Origin: Bdellovibrio sp. CG22_combo_CG10-13_8_21_14_all_39_27
GTDB lineage: Bacteria; Bdellovibrionota; Bacteriovoracia; Bacteriovoracales; Bacteriovoracaceae
Length of the DNA: 64,000 bases
Assembly (NCBI GenBank): GCA_002786715.1
Contig: PCTW01000061.1
Span: 124,001-188,000 of the forward strand
Direction: 5' to 3'
Below are positions 16,812 to 25,056 of the stretch, piece by piece. Both the position numbers and the translations under genes were made by a program. Position 1 is the first letter of the stretch. Each line of letters starts with the position of its first letter. Under the pieces are notes generated by a model. The model did no database searches. It was not told the origin of the DNA and saw only the letters and a list, made by a program, of their open reading frames with translations.

Positions 16812-17300
16812 TTGTCTGCGCCTAAGCTTTATGACATTCAAGGTGAATATAATGGGAAGGAATTTGAAATAAAAATTTCTCGTCATCAATCAGAATCCAA
16901 TGAATTTTTTCTCTGCAGAATTCTCGCCTATCTTCTTTATAAAAAAGATGGAGCCCGTTTTTATTCTGAGGTCTGTGAAGGAGATGAACCTGCCGTCGTC
17001 GTGGAAGAGGCCAGTGCGATTGAATATTGGATTGACGTTGGTATACCAACTTTAAAGAAAATGAAGCACGCTCGCTCAAAGGCTAAGAATATTGTGGTGG
17101 TTGCTTATCGCGATCTCGATGGTCTCAAAAAGCTTAGAGAACAGATCAGTGAATGGAGTCATGTTCGTATGCTCTATATAAAACCTCCCTTGTTGAAAGA
17201 AGCTTCAAGTTTGGTAAAACCCAAAATGAGAGTCACTATAGAGTGGGATGGTGAATGGTTAAGCATTGGAGGCTTTGGAGGAAAAATTCTTGAGTTCTAA
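16812..17300 (+). CDS. yaeQ: YaeQ-family PD-(D/E)XK-fold protein
   Basis: A 162-residue protein of the YaeQ family, which has a nuclease-like fold and an unsettled function. Matching features are RHQSESNEFFLCRILAYLLY, CEGDEPAVVVE, IEYWIDVGIPTLKKMKHARSKA and the C-terminal WDGEWLSIGG. The start is a TTG with AAGGAG 5 nt upstream. The gene overlaps gluQ by 11 bp and supplies its ribosome site, so the two products are coexpressed. Confidence 0.85.
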   Translation: MSAPKLYDIQGEYNGKEFEIKISRHQSESNEFFLCRILAYLLYKKDGARFYSEVCEGDEPAVVVEEASAIEYWIDVGIPTLKKMKHARSKAKNIVVVAYRDLDGLKKLREQISEWSHVRMLYIKPPLLKEASSLVKPKMRVTIEWDGEWLSIGGFGGKILEF

Positions 17301-18069
17301 AGTGATCTCACGAATGGCCCCAACTCCTTCCGGTTTTCTTCATTTAGGTAACCTCACAAATTTTTACTTTATTCATAAAATTATACATGAAAAAAAAGGA
17401 AGTCTTTGGCTTCGTATTGATGATTGTGATGGGACACGCAGTAGGGACTCTTATATAGAACATCTCTTCGAATCTTTACGTTTTCTGGAACTTGATTGGG
17501 ATAATGGCCCTCATGATCTAACTGATTTTAAGAATAATTTTTCTCAAAATTTAAAAAAGGAAAAATACTTCGAAAAAGTTAACTCCCTTGGTGACAAAGT
17601 TTACGCTTGTTCTTGCTCAAGATCAGAAATTGGAAATCAACCCTATCAAGGGACTTGTCGCAATTTAAATTTATCCTTTGTCCCCGGCAAAACTTCACTT
17701 CGTATAAAGGTTGAGGACCAAGATCTTTTCACAGAGTTTGGTGATGTTATTTTATGGAGAAAAGATGATGGGCCGGCATACCACTTAGCAAGCGTTCTCG
17801 ATGACCTTGAAATGAAAGTAAACCTCATCATTAGAGGCGCCGACTTGGAACCTACAAGTCGTTTTCAAAAGTATTTGGCCTCACAGTTTGATCCTATGGG
17901 CTTCTCAAAAGTGACATTTTTTCATCATCCTCTCTTGCGTGATCAAAATGGTGAGAAGCTTTCAAAAAGCAGAGGAGTTTATTCTTTGGTTGATATGAGG
18001 GCAAAAGGGATGACGGCATCAAAAATAAAAGAGGATCTTTTGCGCTTAACTAAGGATTGGAAGCTCTAG
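17290..18069 (+). CDS. gluQ: Glutamyl-Q tRNA(Asp) synthetase
   Basis: A 259-residue truncated GluRS-like enzyme with only the catalytic domain. It would charge glutamate onto queuosine at position 34 of tRNA(Asp). The HIGH-type motif is APTPSGFLHLGN and the KMSKS-type motif is EKLSKS. The GluQ zinc site is visible as CSCSR followed by YQGTCR. There is no anticodon-binding domain. I chose the TTG at 17290, which has GGAGG 8 nt upstream; the frame opens a little earlier. The last 20 bp overlap the convergent acyltransferase. Confidence 0.9.
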   Translation: MSSKVISRMAPTPSGFLHLGNLTNFYFIHKIIHEKKGSLWLRIDDCDGTRSRDSYIEHLFESLRFLELDWDNGPHDLTDFKNNFSQNLKKEKYFEKVNSLGDKVYACSCSRSEIGNQPYQGTCRNLNLSFVPGKTSLRIKVEDQDLFTEFGDVILWRKDDGPAYHLASVLDDLEMKVNLIIRGADLEPTSRFQKYLASQFDPMGFSKVTFFHHPLLRDQNGEKLSKSRGVYSLVDMRAKGMTASKIKEDLLRLTKDWKL

Positions 18070-18706
18070 AATAAGTCACGTGAGAGAGGTCTCTCAACTC
18101 TTCGATGTTTAACTGTCTCACTTGATCAATATTAATACTGCCCAATTCTGAAATCGAAAATCCATCGGGAGTAAATTCTATAAATAATTGAATGATTGGG
18201 TAGTTCAATTCCTTGGCCAAGTAAAAGGCGCCTTTGTTGAATGGCAGAAGATTCTTTTCACCACTTCTTCGACCTTCTGGGGAAATGATCGCCGACTCGT
18301 GATATTTTTTAAGCTCGATACAAGCTTTAGTGAACTCCGCTTTTCTCTTATTGGGATATTGCTGATCTGAGAGATAGAAGGCTTTAATGATTTTCATAAA
18401 TAATGTTAAAGGTAGTAGCCACAAAGTCGAACGAGAAATAAAAAAGCGTGTATGAGTAAATCCTAAGCAACCAAGAATAATAAGGTCAGCTCTTCCTTGA
18501 TGATTAAAGAGGTAGATCGCAGGTTCATCTTTTTGTTGAATGTGGATCCTTAGTTTTTTTGAATAAAGCTTCAAAACCGTTTGGCAATGCCAAGGAAGCA
18601 ACTTGGATCTAATGATTTCTAATCCATTACTTGGCGATATTTCGCGCAAAAAAAGTGCCACTATATCAGTGGCACAATTTAATAATATTGCAATGAAGAG
18701 CCTCAT
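18050..18706 (-). CDS. 1-acylglycerol-3-phosphate acyltransferase (PlsC-like)
   Basis: A membrane-associated acyltransferase of 218 residues that would make phosphatidic acid or acylate a related lysolipid. The catalytic NHx4D box is NHQGRAD, and the substrate region SPEGRRSGEKNLLPFNKG matches the PlsC EGTR-type motif. An N-terminal hydrophobic helix (MRLFIAILLN) anchors it. The chosen ATG lies 1 nt after the stop of the upstream barrel gene, without its own ribosome site, so translation is coupled. Confidence 0.85.
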   Translation of the reverse strand: MRLFIAILLNCATDIVALFLREISPSNGLEIIRSKLLPWHCQTVLKLYSKKLRIHIQQKDEPAIYLFNHQGRADLIILGCLGFTHTRFFISRSTLWLLPLTLFMKIIKAFYLSDQQYPNKRKAEFTKACIELKKYHESAIISPEGRRSGEKNLLPFNKGAFYLAKELNYPIIQLFIEFTPDGFSISELGSINIDQVRQLNIEELRDLSHVTYSRASNP

Positions 18707-18707
18707 T

Positions 18708-19499
18708 TTAGAAATAGAATGAAATTTTGCCAGCGTATTTACTAACACCCATAACGCTACTCGCTTCAGCTCCGATTTTAAGAATGAATAAATTCAGGTT
18801 AAATCCTCCGTAGACTTGGCTTCCCGAATTTTTTGCAGTGTAGGATTGCGCAGTTGTGAAGGTAAAGATGTTGACGTTGGTGGCAGCAGATACCCCAATC
18901 TTTGTTTCCGTGCTTACTGTTCCGAAACCAAAATAAGGTTCAAAGAAAAGAAGTTTTTTAGAAATCTCTAAATTAGCGCCACTAGAACTGGTTTCCCATT
19001 TTACGTTGGCATTAACGTTAGTATCAACAACATCGGCATAGGAGAGGTCACTTGAACCTGCATGCAATCGTACCGCCATATCAAACGGGAGCTTGGTCAA
19101 CTCTGTAAAAGTCCACTTCAGAGCAAACGATGTATTTTGAAGGGTAACGTCTCCAAGTTTTGTACTTGGAATCATGCTTAACTCGCCAGTTATTCCAAAA
19201 GGGACACTGACTCCAAGGGCAAGTCCTGCATGAGGTATCATTTCTATATCAGCTGATGGATCAAACGTTTTTGAAATGCGATTGATATTGGGTGTTTTAG
19301 TTAGCCCTCCGACAACTCCTAATTCAAAGCCAAAGACTTTTCCGTAAGTGCTAGCAGGTGCAACAATGGTATGGACAAAGTTGGCCGAAAATTCTTTTGA
19401 AATTTTCGTAACGTCATCTTGTGTTAAGTTATCCAAGGTGATATCGCCGGCATAGGCTTGTCCCAAAAACAGAAATAACATCGTCATCATTATTTTCAC
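18708..19499 (-). CDS. Predicted outer-membrane beta-barrel protein
   Basis: A 263-residue protein with signal peptide (KIMMTMLFLFLGQAYA-G) and a mature part of repeated amphipathic strands (GFELGVVGG, AGLALGVSVPFG, SFALKWTF, FEPYFGFGTV) ending in GKISFYF with a terminal Phe, as BAM substrates do. The N-terminal LTQDDVTKISKEFSANF segment is helical. Function unknown. A GTG start is set by AAAGGAG 5 nt upstream. It heads a two-gene unit with the acyltransferase. Confidence 0.7.
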   Translation of the reverse strand: MKIMMTMLFLFLGQAYAGDITLDNLTQDDVTKISKEFSANFVHTIVAPASTYGKVFGFELGVVGGLTKTPNINRISKTFDPSADIEMIPHAGLALGVSVPFGITGELSMIPSTKLGDVTLQNTSFALKWTFTELTKLPFDMAVRLHAGSSDLSYADVVDTNVNANVKWETSSSGANLEISKKLLFFEPYFGFGTVSTETKIGVSAATNVNIFTFTTAQSYTAKNSGSQVYGGFNLNLFILKIGAEASSVMGVSKYAGKISFYF

Positions 19500-19582
19500 A
19501 AATACTCCTTTTACACACACCAATAGTCTTCTTTATTTTAGCTGATTTTAATTGAGCTTTTTTTGACTGGGCAGAATTTGCT

Positions 19583-19608
19583 AAAAAAAGGGCCCGATTG
19601 CTCGGGCC
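19583..19608 (-). terminator. Orphan minus-strand terminator
   Basis: GGCCCGA (19591-19597) pairs with TCGGGCC (19602-19608); seven T residues follow on the minus strand. No intact gene lies upstream of it on that strand; the open frame ending at 19691 is the only candidate. Confidence 0.8.
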
Positions 19609-19690
19609 TGTGTGCAGGGATAAGAAAAGGGATAGTTGAATAATTCCATTCAACGTGACTTTATTGTGCCAATTCAAACGGGGAAAATTG

Positions 19691-19858
19691 TCAGGAATGT
19701 GTGAATTCTTCGGTAAAATCAGGCTTTTTTAGAAGAAGACGAGTGGAATAGTCGGGTTCGCTATAGATAATATCTATTTCAGTATAGCAATAATCGATTT
19801 TATTTATCCATGGTAAGGGCGTAAAGTGATTTAAGAAATCGAAACCAACGGAGGATTT
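19691..19858 (-). pseudogene. Possible 3' remnant of a lost gene
   Basis: Within the 359-bp gap 19500-19858 the minus strand holds an open frame with no ATG, GTG or TTG start. It reads in from the start of the rubrerythrin gene and stops with TGA at 19691. Its translation is protein-like, for example PLPWINKIDYCYTEI and KKPDFTEEFTHS, and it is followed by a good terminator with nothing else to terminate. It could be the tail of a gene whose 5' part was lost. An sRNA or chance are the alternatives. Confidence 0.3.
19763..19777. promoter_or_regulatory. 7-1-7 palindrome upstream of rubrerythrin
   Basis: ATAGATA-A-TATCTAT is a perfect 7-1-7 inverted repeat 82 bp upstream of the rubrerythrin ATG. 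The geometry is that of Fur/PerR-family operators, and rubrerythrin is a frequent PerR target. The half-site differs from the PerR consensus, so the regulator is inferred. Confidence 0.4.
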
Positions 19859-20404
19859 ATGACAAATAAAAAACCAGAAATTAAGACTTGGAAAAACCTA
19901 GAAGCCGCTTTTGCTGGAGAGTCTATGGCGTATCAAAAGTATATGTATTTCGCGAAGATCGCTCGTAAAAATGGTGATGAAGATGTGGCCAAGCTTTTTG
20001 AAGAGACGGCCCGTCATGAAACAGGTCACGCTGAGGGGCATTTGAGAAACCTCTATCCAATGGAACTGATGACAACAGAAGAGTGTTTAAAAGTGGCTTC
20101 TGAAGGTGAGCATTTTGAATATACAGAAATGTATCCCCAATATGCCAAGACCGCTCGTGAAGAAGGTGCTGATGCTCATTTGATTAAAGAATTTATGGAC
20201 GGAGCAGAAGAGTGTAAAGAGCACGCTCAAATCTTCAAGGCCAAGTGGGATCAAAAACGAGTAGAAAAAGTTTCAAAAGTTTTTAATGCTCTTGCAAAAG
20301 TTGAACAGGAACATTACGAGAACTATAAAGCAGCCCTAGACAAACAGCCAAAAGGTAAGTTTAGTGTTTCTGACGATTACTTAAAAGAGAATCCGAACTC
20401 TTAA
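19859..20404 (+). CDS. Rubrerythrin without a rubredoxin domain
   Basis: A 181-residue ferritin-like di-iron protein, probably a peroxide reductase. The diiron ligands are seen in FAGESMAYQKY (Glu), FEETARHETGHAEGH (Glu-x2-His), DGAEECKEHAQIF and KVEQEHYENY. The C-terminal CxxC rubredoxin domain of classical rubrerythrin is absent, so electrons must come from another partner. CGGAGGA precedes the ATG. A 7-1-7 palindrome upstream may be its operator. The stop overlaps the convergent MipA gene in TTAA. Confidence 0.9.
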   Translation: MTNKKPEIKTWKNLEAAFAGESMAYQKYMYFAKIARKNGDEDVAKLFEETARHETGHAEGHLRNLYPMELMTTEECLKVASEGEHFEYTEMYPQYAKTAREEGADAHLIKEFMDGAEECKEHAQIFKAKWDQKRVEKVSKVFNALAKVEQEHYENYKAALDKQPKGKFSVSDDYLKENPNS

Positions 20405-21246
20405 CGAACTCCTCGGGCTTCACTTTGGTAAAACCACCAGATGAAGCCCGCTCCAAAACTGATGGTGCGACGGCTGATCAACAACGGCGAATCCCAATTA
20501 GTTGCACCATCATAGTAGGAGTAATGAAAGCCTGCGAAAGTCGTCCATTTGGGACTCCAGCTATATGAGAGACCAATCGAAGCTGAAGATCCTGAATATC
20601 CACCACGAGCATTGTATTGATCTCTACCGCTTTTGGCATACTCAGGTGCAACCTCATAGAAATAATCTTGATATTGTTCTGTCGTCCAACGTGCATCTAA
20701 AGATGTAAAGAGAATGAGATCATTCACCAAAAAGCTCTCACGGTAATAAAACAAAAGGGGGTTAAAGACAAAGCCACGGGAATCAAGACTTTTAAAATCT
20801 GTCGAAAGCCCAAGACGAATTGGAATGTTCAATGAAAGTTTCTGCTTGATAGAGCTTGGCTTAATAAGTGTGATAATGAGACCTGGTCCGACTTCAATGA
20901 GCGGATCGATATTGCTCATTCCAGAACGTGCACGGTTGTTTTTGCTTTTAACCGGAAGGGCCCCTCCAAAAGAGAGATTGATTTCTGTGTATTCACTTTT
21001 AAAGAAGCGACCGCGAGCTCCACCATTTTCATCTACCCGAAAAGTCTCATCTCTTATAATGGCGGTGGGAAAAGGAAGGCTGATAGTGCTACTTTGATCG
21101 GAGCCTGGATAGTCTGGAATCGAAAAACTAGCAGCCCCAGCTCCAGCTTCAATCAAAGGAAGCTCTCCACTCAGGGATGATTTGACTTGACCAAAAAGAG
21201 GCCAAGTTATCAAAAAGAGACAATAAATTGGCCATTTCATAATCAT
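20401..21246 (-). CDS. MipA/OmpV-family outer-membrane protein
   Basis: A 281-residue barrel protein of the MipA/OmpV family, members of which are linked to murein-synthesising complexes or porin-like scaffolds. Signal peptide about 1-20 (IYCLFLITWPLFG). Family features are VEAG-type opening (LIEAGAGAASFSIPDYPGSDQS), the ENGGARGRFF segment, VGPGLIITL and the final strands SFGAGFIWWFY. A short RGVR tail follows the last strand. The stop codons of this gene and rubrerythrin overlap. Confidence 0.82.
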   Translation of the reverse strand: MIMKWPIYCLFLITWPLFGQVKSSLSGELPLIEAGAGAASFSIPDYPGSDQSSTISLPFPTAIIRDETFRVDENGGARGRFFKSEYTEINLSFGGALPVKSKNNRARSGMSNIDPLIEVGPGLIITLIKPSSIKQKLSLNIPIRLGLSTDFKSLDSRGFVFNPLLFYYRESFLVNDLILFTSLDARWTTEQYQDYFYEVAPEYAKSGRDQYNARGGYSGSSASIGLSYSWSPKWTTFAGFHYSYYDGATNWDSPLLISRRTISFGAGFIWWFYQSEARGVR

Positions 21247-21364
21247 TATTTATGTCTAGCTGTTTGCCACAGGCTTGTGAAGTCCTATTTTATTTACACA
21301 GTGCATTAATTATATTTTGTAAACATGGTACTTCTTAGGGGTCCACCACAAAACGGAGAATAAA

Positions 21365-22321
21365 ATGAAAACAAAGAACATTGTGGCCCTCGCGGTCCTT
21401 GCTACTACAGTCTTATCATCAAATAGTTTTGCACAAGACAGAAGAGATCATCGCCGCGGAGAGCGATTTGAAGTTTGTCGCCCTTATGGTGAAGCGGTTA
21501 GAGATCTATCGCGGCAATTAAATAATTTTGAAGGCGAAGTGATTCGTCCTTTAATGAATCAATTGGATGACCAAAGATCACGTATCAGTGCTCGTCAATC
21601 AGAAGATCGCAAGCTGCAAGGTGCTGTTGATTCAATACGTAATGATATCAAAAATAAAGAAAGATACTTAAAGCAGATTCCAAGTTTAATCGTGGATGCC
21701 CAAAATAGTATTATAGCTTCTCAAACTGCATTGCCTGGACTAGAGCAAGAAAGAATTCGTCGTCAAAAAGATGTGGACGATTCAAATCTATTTAACAGAT
21801 TGGGAAGAAAGGCAAAATTGAAAGATGCTATCCGTGCCATCGAAAATGCAAATAACAATATCAAAAACAGAACTCAAGAAATTTCTCAAATGCAATCTGA
21901 GGCTCCTCGCTTGCCTGGACAAATTGAGCAATTGCGTTCAAGTTTGATCATTGCTGAACAAAATCTTTCAGTTTCACGCAATCAACAACCTTCAATGAGT
22001 GAGTTGACTGAAAGAGAAATTCAAATTCGCAATCAATTGGACTCTCAAGAAGAAATGAAGCAACGTATGAATAGTGATCTTGCAGGTGCTAATCAAGACT
22101 TGTCACAATGTAAGCAAATCGATCAAGATGCTGAAACATATCAAGAGTTGTTGATGATGACTCACCGTCTACGTGCTGCAAACTGTGATGTCGAATTAGT
22201 TCGTAATCGCCTTCCATACAACTTAACAGAAGCTCAAAAGAGAGCCTTCTCACAAGCTGCTCGTTTGGTTTGTGATCCAGTTGTAGACGACAACGGTGGA
22301 GATCGTCCACGTCACCAATAA
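21365..22321 (+). CDS. Secreted coiled-coil protein
   Basis: A 318-residue periplasmic protein. A signal peptide (MKTKNIVALAVLATTVLSSNSFA-Q) precedes a mature part that is almost entirely helical with heptad-like coiled coil from about 45 to 265 (LSRQLNNFEGEVIRPL, IRNQLDSQEEMKQRM). It ends in a small Cys-containing helical region and a RPRHQ tail. Four Cys are present in the mature chain (CRPYG, CKQID, NCDVE, VCDPV), perhaps two disulfides. No family recognised. ACGGAG precedes the ATG, and a strong terminator follows. Confidence 0.7.
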   Translation: MKTKNIVALAVLATTVLSSNSFAQDRRDHRRGERFEVCRPYGEAVRDLSRQLNNFEGEVIRPLMNQLDDQRSRISARQSEDRKLQGAVDSIRNDIKNKERYLKQIPSLIVDAQNSIIASQTALPGLEQERIRRQKDVDDSNLFNRLGRKAKLKDAIRAIENANNNIKNRTQEISQMQSEAPRLPGQIEQLRSSLIIAEQNLSVSRNQQPSMSELTEREIQIRNQLDSQEEMKQRMNSDLAGANQDLSQCKQIDQDAETYQELLMMTHRLRAANCDVELVRNRLPYNLTEAQKRAFSQAARLVCDPVVDDNGGDRPRHQ

Positions 22322-22345
22322 TTTTAAAATAAATTGATTTCAACT

Positions 22346-22372
22346 AAAGGCCCGTTAAACGGGCCTTTTTTT
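22346..22372. terminator. Bidirectional rho-independent terminator
   Basis: GGCCCGT pairs with ACGGGCC around TAA, with A and T runs either side. It ends the coiled-coil gene and, on the other strand, overlaps the stop codon of the ABC permease gene. Confidence 0.9.
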
Positions 22373-23156
22373 ATGAAGAGGCTGATTCGTATCGTCGAAT
22401 TCCAGTTGTCCACAAAAAGCTTAAGACAAAACCTAAGACAATAATGGAAGTCACAAGTCCCAAAGGCCAATACCATTTCGATTGATCAATCAAAAAACTT
22501 ACAGGGGCTGAGCCTATAACAAGAATTGGAAAGATTAAGGTAAACACTCTTCTTGGCATTGATGCGTAGACAAAGTTGGGCCAGCGAGCGAGCTTTTGAA
22601 ATTGCATTCTTAGAAAATTAATTCCGAGGCCATCAATAACCCAAAACATACTTGTCGTAATAATAAATTCAACTTGAATAAGTAAAATAAAAGACAAGAT
22701 CACGAAAACGGGGAGAAGTGCCCATGCTGAAGGGGCCAAACCAATTTTGAGCCCATAGTGAATCAACACTCCCACTGCAATCGGAAAATTGAGCATAGTC
22801 GAAGGTCTAAAAAATCGGAAGAAGGTAGAGAAGAGCGTATTCATTGGTCGTAAAACCACATAATCAAATTGTCCTGTTTTGAGCATCATGGAGAGTTCCC
22901 AGAAACTTTCAGAGACAAAAGTCATATGGAGATTATCCAGCAAAAGCATAAAGGCCATAAAGAACATGAGCTGGTCGCGATTCCAAGGACCCATATGTTG
23001 AATATGGTTAAAAATAAAATCAATAGTAAGTAAGGAGGTAAAATAAAAACAGAGATCCATCACAATCAGGAGAACAAAGGGCAGGCGAAAGCTCATCGCC
23101 ATAGTTGTCGATGTCGAAACAAATTTTTTATAAATTTCCCAGTAGTTTCTCATCAT
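22371..23156 (-). CDS. ABC-2 type permease subunit (COG3694-like)
   Basis: An inner-membrane permease of 261 residues with six hydrophobic segments (for example RLPFVLLIVMDLCFYF, LMFFMAFMLLLDNLHM, LLPVFVILSFILL, LGLVTSIIVLGFVLSFL). The family member usually pairs with a second ABC-2 permease and an ATPase, as here, in an exporter related to COG4586/4587/3694 systems. The ATG at 23156 overlaps the upstream stop by one base (TGATG) with AGGAA ahead, so it is translationally coupled. An earlier in-frame start inside the upstream gene is rejected. Confidence 0.82.
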   Translation of the reverse strand: MMRNYWEIYKKFVSTSTTMAMSFRLPFVLLIVMDLCFYFTSLLTIDFIFNHIQHMGPWNRDQLMFFMAFMLLLDNLHMTFVSESFWELSMMLKTGQFDYVVLRPMNTLFSTFFRFFRPSTMLNFPIAVGVLIHYGLKIGLAPSAWALLPVFVILSFILLIQVEFIITTSMFWVIDGLGINFLRMQFQKLARWPNFVYASMPRRVFTLIFPILVIGSAPVSFLIDQSKWYWPLGLVTSIIVLGFVLSFLWTTGIRRYESASS

Positions 23157-23953
23157 CACATTCCTGCGGCCGTATAAAGCTTCATACCTTTTTTCCAAAC
23201 CAAATGATTACAATAGGTAATAAGCGCCATCCAACCCGTCATAACTCCAATGGCAAAGAGATAATTAGGTTCAACCCCCATAAAAATTTTAATGGGGTAA
23301 TAAGAAAGATAGGGGAAGGGAGTCCATTTTAATACTTCAACCAAGCCTGCAGGAAACAGATCCAAGGGTAGAATGGCACCTGAGAGAAAAGAAGAAATAA
23401 CCATGAGAATGACTTTTAAAATCCAAGTATCTTCCAACCAAAAGGCCAATAACCCGATACCATAATTCATCACGAACCAGAGAAAAGAGATAAATAAGGT
23501 GTAACTAAAACCCTTTACTAATAATGTGAACATGGGAACTTCGATGAGTCCTGATAAAGCAACGGCACCAAAAGTGACGAGAGCAATAAAGACCTGAGTG
23601 ATTTGAAATCCGATGAAGCTCGCCGTGTGGAATTCCCAGAAATTAAAAGGATAAATCAAATAGGTCGAAATGCGACCTAGACGAATATCTTCAGAAAGAT
23701 TCATCGCTGTAAATCCTGAAGCTAACAATTCAACAACTAATCCCCATGTGTGATAGGCAAGCATGGCGGTTAAAGTGTAGCCACTAATAAGTATGGTTCG
23801 GTCCCCTTGGTAGATGGAAGACCAAAGATTATATTTGATGAAAAAGAAAACTAATGTCGGGCCAATTATCTGCAATAGAAAATTAAGTCGATAAGCCATG
23901 ACTTTGCTGATCGAAATGCGAATAGTTTCTAGCCACTTGGGAATCGAGTTCAT
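23156..23953 (-). CDS. ABC-2 type permease subunit (COG4587-like)
   Basis: A 265-residue inner-membrane permease. Six hydrophobic segments are visible, including LNFLLQIIGPTLVFFFI, LVTFGAVALSGL and LMVISSFLSGAILPLDLFP, the last typical of ABC-2 permeases. The pair of different permeases would form the membrane channel of a heterodimeric exporter. The substrate is not evident. The start overlaps the ATPase stop in ATGA. Confidence 0.83.
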   Translation of the reverse strand: MNSIPKWLETIRISISKVMAYRLNFLLQIIGPTLVFFFIKYNLWSSIYQGDRTILISGYTLTAMLAYHTWGLVVELLASGFTAMNLSEDIRLGRISTYLIYPFNFWEFHTASFIGFQITQVFIALVTFGAVALSGLIEVPMFTLLVKGFSYTLFISFLWFVMNYGIGLLAFWLEDTWILKVILMVISSFLSGAILPLDLFPAGLVEVLKWTPFPYLSYYPIKIFMGVEPNYLFAIGVMTGWMALITYCNHLVWKKGMKLYTAAGM

Positions 23954-24966
23954 GCATTATACTCACTTAAGAGTTTTGGATTATTCATTAACGTTTTCAT
24001 CACTCGCTCTATGGGCATTTTCTCGGTCGCAAAATCGATCACTGGAAATTGTTCAATGATTTGACCTGATATTTTTCGGAGTTCATTTTCTGGAATTCGA
24101 AGTTCAACTTGATTGTTGAGTTCATTCCATTTCGGGTCCAAACCTTTCCAAAGTGGAAGGAGGGGATCAATCGCCTTTTCAAATGTAAAGCTAACAACTT
24201 TTTCATTACCCAGAATTTTTTCGAACTGAGTCAGTGGTCCATCGAAGCCTTTTTTCCCATCGAGGATAAGTGTTAAGCGCTGGCAGAGGGCCTGAACATC
24301 GGCCATGTAATGGGAGGTGATGATGATCGAGCATTGGTTTTGTTTGTGATAGTTGATGATAAACTGACGAATATTTTCTTGGGCGACGAGGTCAAGACCA
24401 ATAGTGGGCTCATCTAAGAATAAGACTTCGGGAGAATGAAGAAGTGAAGCCATCAATTCAAGCTTCATTCTTTCTCCAAGTGAGAGGCGACGAATTTGAA
24501 TGTGCATGAGTTTCTTCACATCGAGAAGCTCACTCATCATATCTATTCTTTGCTTAAAATCGCGATCATTGATTTCGTAATATTTTTGTAGCAAGAGAAA
24601 AGAGTCCATGGCGGGAATGTCCCACCACAACTGAGATTTTTGTCCCATCACGAGGGCTATTTTTTTACGAAAGTCTTTGCTTCTCTCCCAAGGATTATGA
24701 CCTAAAACTTTGAGCTCTCCAGCACTTGGGACAATAATTCCAGTGAACATTTTCATCAAGGTTGTTTTGCCGGCACCGTTAGGACCTAAGAGCCCAATAA
24801 TCTCGCCTTTTTGAACTTCAAAATCAAACTGTCCAACCGCCGTTTTGACGACAGATTCTCGATTAAAAAAGCCTTTTAATGTGCCTTTGAGTCCGGCCTC
24901 TTTTTTATAGCTGACAAATTGTTTAGTGAGGCCGTTGGCCTGAATTAAAGCAGTTGAGTTTTTCAT
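23950..24966 (-). CDS. ABC exporter ATP-binding protein (COG4586-like)
   Basis: ATPase of the three-gene exporter, 338 residues. Walker A is GLLGPNGAGKTT, signature RRLSLGERMKLEL, Walker B VLFLDEPTIGLD, and the switch His is in ITSHYMADV. The insertion before the nucleotide domain (EAGLKGTLKGFFNRE) and the EFQ-type C-terminal domain fit the COG4586 subgroup. I chose the ATG giving MKNSTALIQANGLTKQF; the frame extends 47 codons upstream across the divergent gene's start, which is unlikely. No clear ribosome site is present. Confidence 0.88.
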   Translation of the reverse strand: MKNSTALIQANGLTKQFVSYKKEAGLKGTLKGFFNRESVVKTAVGQFDFEVQKGEIIGLLGPNGAGKTTLMKMFTGIIVPSAGELKVLGHNPWERSKDFRKKIALVMGQKSQLWWDIPAMDSFLLLQKYYEINDRDFKQRIDMMSELLDVKKLMHIQIRRLSLGERMKLELMASLLHSPEVLFLDEPTIGLDLVAQENIRQFIINYHKQNQCSIIITSHYMADVQALCQRLTLILDGKKGFDGPLTQFEKILGNEKVVSFTFEKAIDPLLPLWKGLDPKWNELNNQVELRIPENELRKISGQIIEQFPVIDFATEKMPIERVMKTLMNNPKLLSEYNA

Positions 24967-25056
24967 GGCCGGAGTTTGCCCGATTTGGCCCTTTTCGGCC
25001 ATCTTTTTGCAGAATGTCGATAGGCAAAGAAGGTGAGACATGATAAACCCCCGTCT

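Noticed and set aside
16829-16830. Two-base check of a frameshift within yaeQ
   Set aside because: The frame is continuous and matches the whole family length; no frameshift is needed.
19429-19677. 82-residue minus-strand frame overlapping the barrel gene start
   Set aside because: It spans the orphan terminator and lacks a ribosome site; the barrel gene with AAAGGAG-GTG explains the overlap better.
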